From: DASTPP01 sp035762175 | GTDB taxonomy: Bacteria > Myxococcota_A > Polyangia > Polyangiales > Polyangiaceae | DNA: 19,988 bases | Reading direction: 5' to 3' | Assembly (NCBI GenBank): GCA_035762175.1 | Contig: DASTPP010000096.1 | Coordinates: 1-19,988, forward strand | Shown here: positions 17,165-19,988 of the stretch, one piece after another | Numbering within the stretch: the stretch's first letter is position 1 | How the letters are laid out: each line of letters opens with the position of its first letter | Program-made: the position numbers and the translations under genes | Notes under the pieces: generated by a model | What the model saw: the letters and a program-made list of their open reading frames with translations, nothing else | The model's database searches: none | What the model was told of the DNA's origin: nothing

Positions 17165-18115
17165 GCGGACGTTCGGCGGGATGTAATCGGGGGGCGAGCC
17201 CGGCGGCACGTAGCCGGGCACGAGGCGCAAGGTCTGGGGCGCCTTGCGCGGGGGCAAGATCTGGTCGAAGACGATGCGCCAGCCCTCGGGCCGCTTCTGC
17301 CAGACGCGCGCGTAGTGGCCCTTCTTCGCCTCGGCGCCCTCGCCCCAGCGGGCGCTGCCGTACGTCCAGACCAGGTCGCCCGCCTTCGCGGCGCCGCCGC
17401 CGATGTACGCGAACTCGGCCTTCGGCGGGCGGGGGGCGAGGGCGGCGGCGAAGGCGTCGCGGCCCTTGCCGGGCGGGACGCCCTCGGTGTGCACGCGGCC
17501 GTCGTCGGCGAGCGCGGCGAGGTAGGCGCCCGGCAGGTCGGCCGCGGCGCGCTTGGCGAGCTCGTCTTCGGCCGCGCGGACCTCGGCGCTCGCCGCGTCG
17601 GGCGTGCCCGAGTTGACGGTCGCGATGGGCAGCTGCCCGGCGGGCGAGCCCGGCGCGGCCTCGGCCGCCGGGTCGGCGGACACGCCCGCGTCGAAGACCC
17701 ACTTCCAAGAGTTGTCCGGCTGCTTCTTCCAGACGGTGAAGTAGTGGCCCGCGCGCTTGTCGTCGAGGGTGAAGGGGCCCGTCGTGAAGCCGAGATCGCC
17801 CGACGATGACACGCCCGCCCAGAGCGGCCACCAGGCGAGCTGCGGGCTCTTCTCGCCCGGCTTCGGGTCGGGCATCTTCGAGAGGCTGTCGCGCGCGTTG
17901 ACGGGCTCGGTCCGAATGATGATGGCGTCGGTGGCGGCGTGCTTGAGAAAGGACGCCTTCAGCCCGAGCGCGACGCCGTCGGCGGCGAAGGCCCGCTCGG
18001 CCGTCACGACGGCCTCGGTCGAGGGCGGCTGGGAGCGGCTACACGAGGCGCCGGCGGCGCCGAGAGCGCCGAGGGCGAGGAAGGCGGCGGCGGCAAGCAG
18101 CGAGCGCAGCGACAT
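17120..18115 (-). CDS. Putative lipoprotein with two NTF2/SnoaL-like (DUF4440-type) domains
   Basis: This 331-aa exported protein has a hydrophobic signal segment (5-22) and Cys25 in AGASCSRS. The lipobox is weak (Gly at -3), so it may be either a lipoprotein or a cleaved secreted protein. Two cone-shaped domains of the NTF2-like/SnoaL kind follow, at about 35-143 and 178-285. Each starts with an Ala-rich helix (AVVTAERAFAADG; RAAEDELAKRAAADLPG) and ends with the parallel motifs GHYFTVWKKQPDNSWKWVFD and GHYARVWQKRPEGWRIVFDQ, so they arose by internal duplication. Such domains bind small ligands; no catalytic residues are obvious. The tail is Pro-rich. The ATG at 18115 starts the signal peptide; the open frame continues further upstream without a credible start. 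The stop codon lies on the junction of a 43-bp tandem duplication. Confidence 0.85.
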   Translation of the reverse strand: MSLRSLLAAAAFLALGALGAAGASCSRSQPPSTEAVVTAERAFAADGVALGLKASFLKHAATDAIIIRTEPVNARDSLSKMPDPKPGEKSPQLAWWPLWAGVSSSGDLGFTTGPFTLDDKRAGHYFTVWKKQPDNSWKWVFDAGVSADPAAEAAPGSPAGQLPIATVNSGTPDAASAEVRAAEDELAKRAAADLPGAYLAALADDGRVHTEGVPPGKGRDAFAAALAPRPPKAEFAYIGGGAAKAGDLVWTYGSARWGEGAEAKKGHYARVWQKRPEGWRIVFDQILPPRKAPQTLRLVPGYVPPGSPPDYIPPNVREIQQQSRSKGAGPP

Positions 18116-18598
18116 GGCAAAGACCTCGGAGGGCGGGGCGGAAAGCCGGGGGGTGACCTTCCGCGCGGTCCGGGCCGGATGCAAGGCCGCGCGGCCGGCC
18201 CCGGCGCCCCGGCCCTTCACGGGCGTAGGCCCGGGCACAAACACCCGGCCGCCCCAGAAGTTCGCGCCCCGCCGGGGCTCGTCCTCGGCCGCTCGCGCCC
18301 CCGCCGGGGCTAGTCCTCGGCCGCTCGCGCCCCCGCCAGGGCTCGTTATCGGCCCTGCGCGCCCCCGCCAGGGCTCGCTATCGGCCCGCCCGCGCCCCGG
18401 CTGGGGCCTCGCCCCTTCGCCGCCCCCGACCGCGCTGGGGCGCCGAGGGCGCCGGTCTCGTCGACCGCGAAGAGGTCGCCGCGCCCCCGCCCCCTGCTGC
18501 CGGCGCGCCCCGCGCCGCCGCGGCGAGGGCCGGGCGGCCCCGGGGCCCGCGCTGGAGAATTTGTTCGAGGTACGTCACCATCGCGCCGGAGAGTGACG
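18116..18598. other. Intergenic region upstream of two divergent lipoprotein genes
   Basis: This 483-bp stretch without a supported gene lies between the starts of the double-NTF2 gene (-) and the small Gly-rich lipoprotein gene (+). The centre holds the 31-33-bp tandem repeats (18264 to about 18424). On the right, GGAGAG at 18588-18593 is the ribosome-binding site of the small lipoprotein gene. The less GC-rich part at 18555-18580 (GAGAATTTGTTCGAGGTACG) is the likeliest promoter site for that gene. Open frames across it are Pro/Arg-rich shadows. Confidence 0.55.
18264..18424. repeat. Five 31-33-bp degenerate tandem repeats
   Basis: Units start at 18264, 18295, 18327, 18359 and 18392. The consensus is GCGCCCCCGCCRGGGCT followed by MGYYMTCGGCC, with the fifth copy most diverged. 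Neighbouring copies are most alike (1 with 2, 3 with 4), as expected for stepwise duplication. It is non-coding and lies 5' of the double-NTF2 gene. Confidence 0.85.
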
Positions 18599-18883
18599 AT
18601 GGCGCGTTCGACGAAGTGGGGCGTGATCGCGACCTTCGCGGGCGCGCTCGCCGCGCTCGCCGCCTGCGGCGACCGCGGCACGGGTGCGGGCGGCGCGGCG
18701 GGCGCGCTCGGCGCGGGCCCGGGGGGCGGGGGGCGCGCCGGCGACGCCGGGCCGGGCGCCGGCGGCGGCGCGGCGGGCGCGCCCGGCGTGAATGGTACGG
18801 CCGGCACCGGCGGCGGCAAGGCCGGCACCGGCGGCGCGCCCAAGCCGGGCGCTTCGTTCACGCCCGACGACACCTACTTCTGA
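18599..18883 (+). CDS. Small Gly/Ala-rich lipoprotein, almost all linker
   Basis: This 94-aa protein has a convincing lipoprotein signal peptide (MARSTKWGVIATFAGALAAL) and lipobox LAAC (Cys23). The rest is a Gly/Ala-rich low-complexity chain with GTGGGKAGTGGAP-like repeats, ending in PKPGASFTPDDTYF. No folded domain follows. The linker resembles those that tether hydrolase domains in the neighbouring lipoproteins. The ATG at 18599 is chosen because GGAGAG lies 5 nt upstream; a GTG at 18593 is in frame but overlaps that site. It may be a genuine small surface lipoprotein or the remnant of a longer one that lost its domain; the sequence immediately downstream does not resume one. It converges with the beta-lactamase-like gene 60 bp away. 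Confidence 0.65.
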   Translation: MARSTKWGVIATFAGALAALAACGDRGTGAGGAAGALGAGPGGGGRAGDAGPGAGGGAAGAPGVNGTAGTGGGKAGTGGAPKPGASFTPDDTYF

Positions 18884-18946
18884 AGGGCCCCGGGGGCCGC
18901 GGCGCCTGCCCCCCGCCCGACGGCGGCCCGGGGCCGCGCGCCTTCA
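18881..18946. terminator. Imperfect palindrome joining two convergent stop codons
   Basis: TGAAGG (18881-18886) begins with the stop codon of the small lipoprotein. Its inverted copy CCTTCA (18941-18946) contains the stop of the minus-strand gene. Between them GGCCCCGGGGGCCGC and GCGGCCCGGGGCCGC give further imperfect self-complementarity. It may act as a shared terminator; no T-tract is present. Confidence 0.35.
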
Positions 18947-19988
18947 GGGCCGCACGGCCTTCGCGATCTGCGCGAAGATATTGTTCTGCGAGGCCTGACC
19001 GCCGAGGGCGACGTCGTCGAAGCTCACCACGAGGTCGAGGCCGGGCATCACGCACACGCCCTCGTCGCCGTCGAGCGCGCAGTAGGTGTCGGCGGGCGCG
19101 TCGGGCCAGCGCCGAGCGCCCGAGCGGTCGACGCCGTTCGCCGTCCAGTACCAGCTCGCGCTGCCGTCGTGGTCGGGGGTGACGCCGGGGGCGGGCGGCG
19201 CGCCGAGCGAGCGCTGGCCGGCGATGACTTCGGACGCGAGGCCTTCGGTGACGGGGAAGTCGCTCGGCAGCCGGTCGTTGCCCGGCAGCGCGGCGAAGCG
19301 CTCTTCGACGAGCTGCCCGTCGGCCCAGCGCCCGCGCCGCAGGTAGAGCAGGCCCACGCGCGCCATGTCACGGATCGAAATGGTCAGGCGGCCGATCTCT
19401 TCGGGCGCGCCCGAGGCGCTCAGGCTCGGGCCGTCTTCGAACCCGAGCCGGTCGCCGAGGCGCTTGCGCAGCACCTCGGCGTTCATCGTCTCGTACGTCG
19501 CGCCGTAGACGTTGAGCACGAGCGTGTCGAAGAAGAGGGCGAGCTCGAGGCCGCTGTCGACGTAGGCCTGGCCGGGGGGCTCGGCGACGCCGTAGCCGCC
19601 GGTGCGCGTCGCCAGGTGCGACCAGCGCAGGTTCTTGTCTTTGAAGCCGAGCGCCGCGTTGATCTCGCCGAGCCGGGGCTCGGCCTCGACGACCGGCGCG
19701 TCGAGGCCCGCGATGAGGCCCTCTTGCACGGCGAGAAAGAGCAACGTCGTGTAGATCGGCCCCGCGGCGTCGACGGTGCCGTAGTCGTCGGCCGGGTCGC
19801 CCCAGCAGTAGGCGAGGGCGCCCCCGCGCACGATGCAGCCTTCGCCGCCGAGCGAGGTGCTGAGCGCCGCGAGGGCCGCCCCGTCGAGGCCGGCCTCTTC
19901 GGGGGTCGTCGTCGCCCACGTCTCGCCCGGAAAGACGAGCGGCGGCTCGACGACCGAGCCGCCCGCGCCGCCGGAGCCGCCCGCGCCG
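18944..19988 (-). CDS. Serine-hydrolase (beta-lactamase-fold) protein lacking the SxxK motif, N-terminus beyond window
   Basis: The frame is open to the window edge: 347 residues are visible and the start is outside. The visible N-end is a Gly-rich linker (GAGGSGGAGG) leading into ETWATTTPEEAGLDGAALAA, the usual opening of class C beta-lactamase-related serine hydrolases, so an upstream lipoprotein signal is likely. At the position of the catalytic SxxK (normally S-x-x-K before a helix like TTLLFLAVQEG) the sequence reads DAAG (codons 19760-19771), so both the nucleophile Ser and the Lys are missing. The later segment AEPPGQAYVDSG keeps a Tyr near the YxN site. The KTG/HxG-region equivalent is altered (TYCALDGDEGVCVMPGLD). 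The rest of the fold is intact, with no frameshift. It is therefore probably a non-catalytic binding or structural homologue rather than a decayed gene. A GTG at 19829 is an internal codon, not the start. Confidence 0.82.
   Translation of the reverse strand, partial: GAGGSGGAGGSVVEPPLVFPGETWATTTPEEAGLDGAALAALSTSLGGEGCIVRGGALAYCWGDPADDYGTVDAAGPIYTTLLFLAVQEGLIAGLDAPVVEAEPRLGEINAALGFKDKNLRWSHLATRTGGYGVAEPPGQAYVDSGLELALFFDTLVLNVYGATYETMNAEVLRKRLGDRLGFEDGPSLSASGAPEEIGRLTISIRDMARVGLLYLRRGRWADGQLVEERFAALPGNDRLPSDFPVTEGLASEVIAGQRSLGAPPAPGVTPDHDGSASWYWTANGVDRSGARRWPDAPADTYCALDGDEGVCVMPGLDLVVSFDDVALGGQASQNNIFAQIAKAVRP

Noticed and set aside
12929..17809. A 1626-codon plus-strand open frame across the antiporter and the large lipoprotein.
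   Set aside because: It runs out of frame through two well-supported genes and one antisense gene, and has Arg-rich low-complexity translation.
18346..18873. A 175-codon Pro-rich minus-strand open frame over the small lipoprotein gene.
   Set aside because: It is the antisense of a Gly/Ala-rich coding region; the plus-strand gene has a good ribosome-binding site and lipobox.
19829..19831. GTG as the start of the beta-lactamase-like gene.
   Set aside because: The family-typical PEEAGLDGAAL segment and a Gly-rich linker lie upstream in the same open frame, so the start is beyond the window.

Overview
The window is a GC-rich chromosomal segment with long GC-biased open frames on both strands, many lipoproteins with Gly/Ala- or Pro-rich linkers after the lipobox, and short intergenic tandem repeats. 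This style suggests a myxobacterium (Myxococcota, Polyangia-like). That placement is inferred from style only; there is no rRNA or other taxonomic marker. I saw no tRNA, rRNA, transposase, integrase or CRISPR array.

Left (1-3677, + strand): a three-gene operon for a PaoABC/YagTSR-type molybdenum hydroxylase (aldehyde oxidoreductase / xanthine dehydrogenase family). It comprises a 5'-truncated [2Fe-2S] subunit, an FAD subunit with the four-cysteine [4Fe-4S] insertion of PaoB, and the molybdopterin subunit. The FAD/Mo gene junction is triplicated as a 59-bp unit, creating two 20-codon ORFs linked by ATGA overlaps. Next comes convergent uvrA (3783-6668, -), the damage-recognition ATPase of nucleotide excision repair.

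Middle (6855-12930): a secreted alpha/beta-hydrolase lipoprotein (+) converges with a glutathione S-transferase gene (-), with a long near-perfect inverted repeat between them. Upstream of the GST gene is a striking array of about ten 16-bp palindromes phased at 41-42 bp (about 9099-9510). It is followed by a 955-aa lipoprotein combining a TolB-like propeller, PA insert, M28 zinc peptidase and PDZ domain (-), then a peptidoglycan-binding-domain protein (-).

Right (13293-19988): a CPA-type Na+/H+ antiporter (+), a 750-aa lipoprotein resembling (alpha/alpha)-toroid polysaccharide lyases (+), and a putative lipoprotein with two NTF2/SnoaL-like domains whose stop codon lies on the junction of a 43-bp tandem duplication (-). 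These are followed by a 31-33-bp tandem repeat region, a tiny lipoprotein that is almost all Gly/Ala linker (+), and a beta-lactamase-fold protein, cut by the window edge, whose SxxK catalytic motif reads DAAG (-).

Apart from the Mo-hydroxylase operon the genes look like independent transcription units with cell-envelope, secretion or housekeeping roles. The most unusual content is at gene boundaries: several unrelated short tandem duplications (59, 41-42, 43 and 31-33 bp) sit at gene starts, ends or intergenic gaps, and some alter the translational signals there. I found no recognisable defence system or mobile element.
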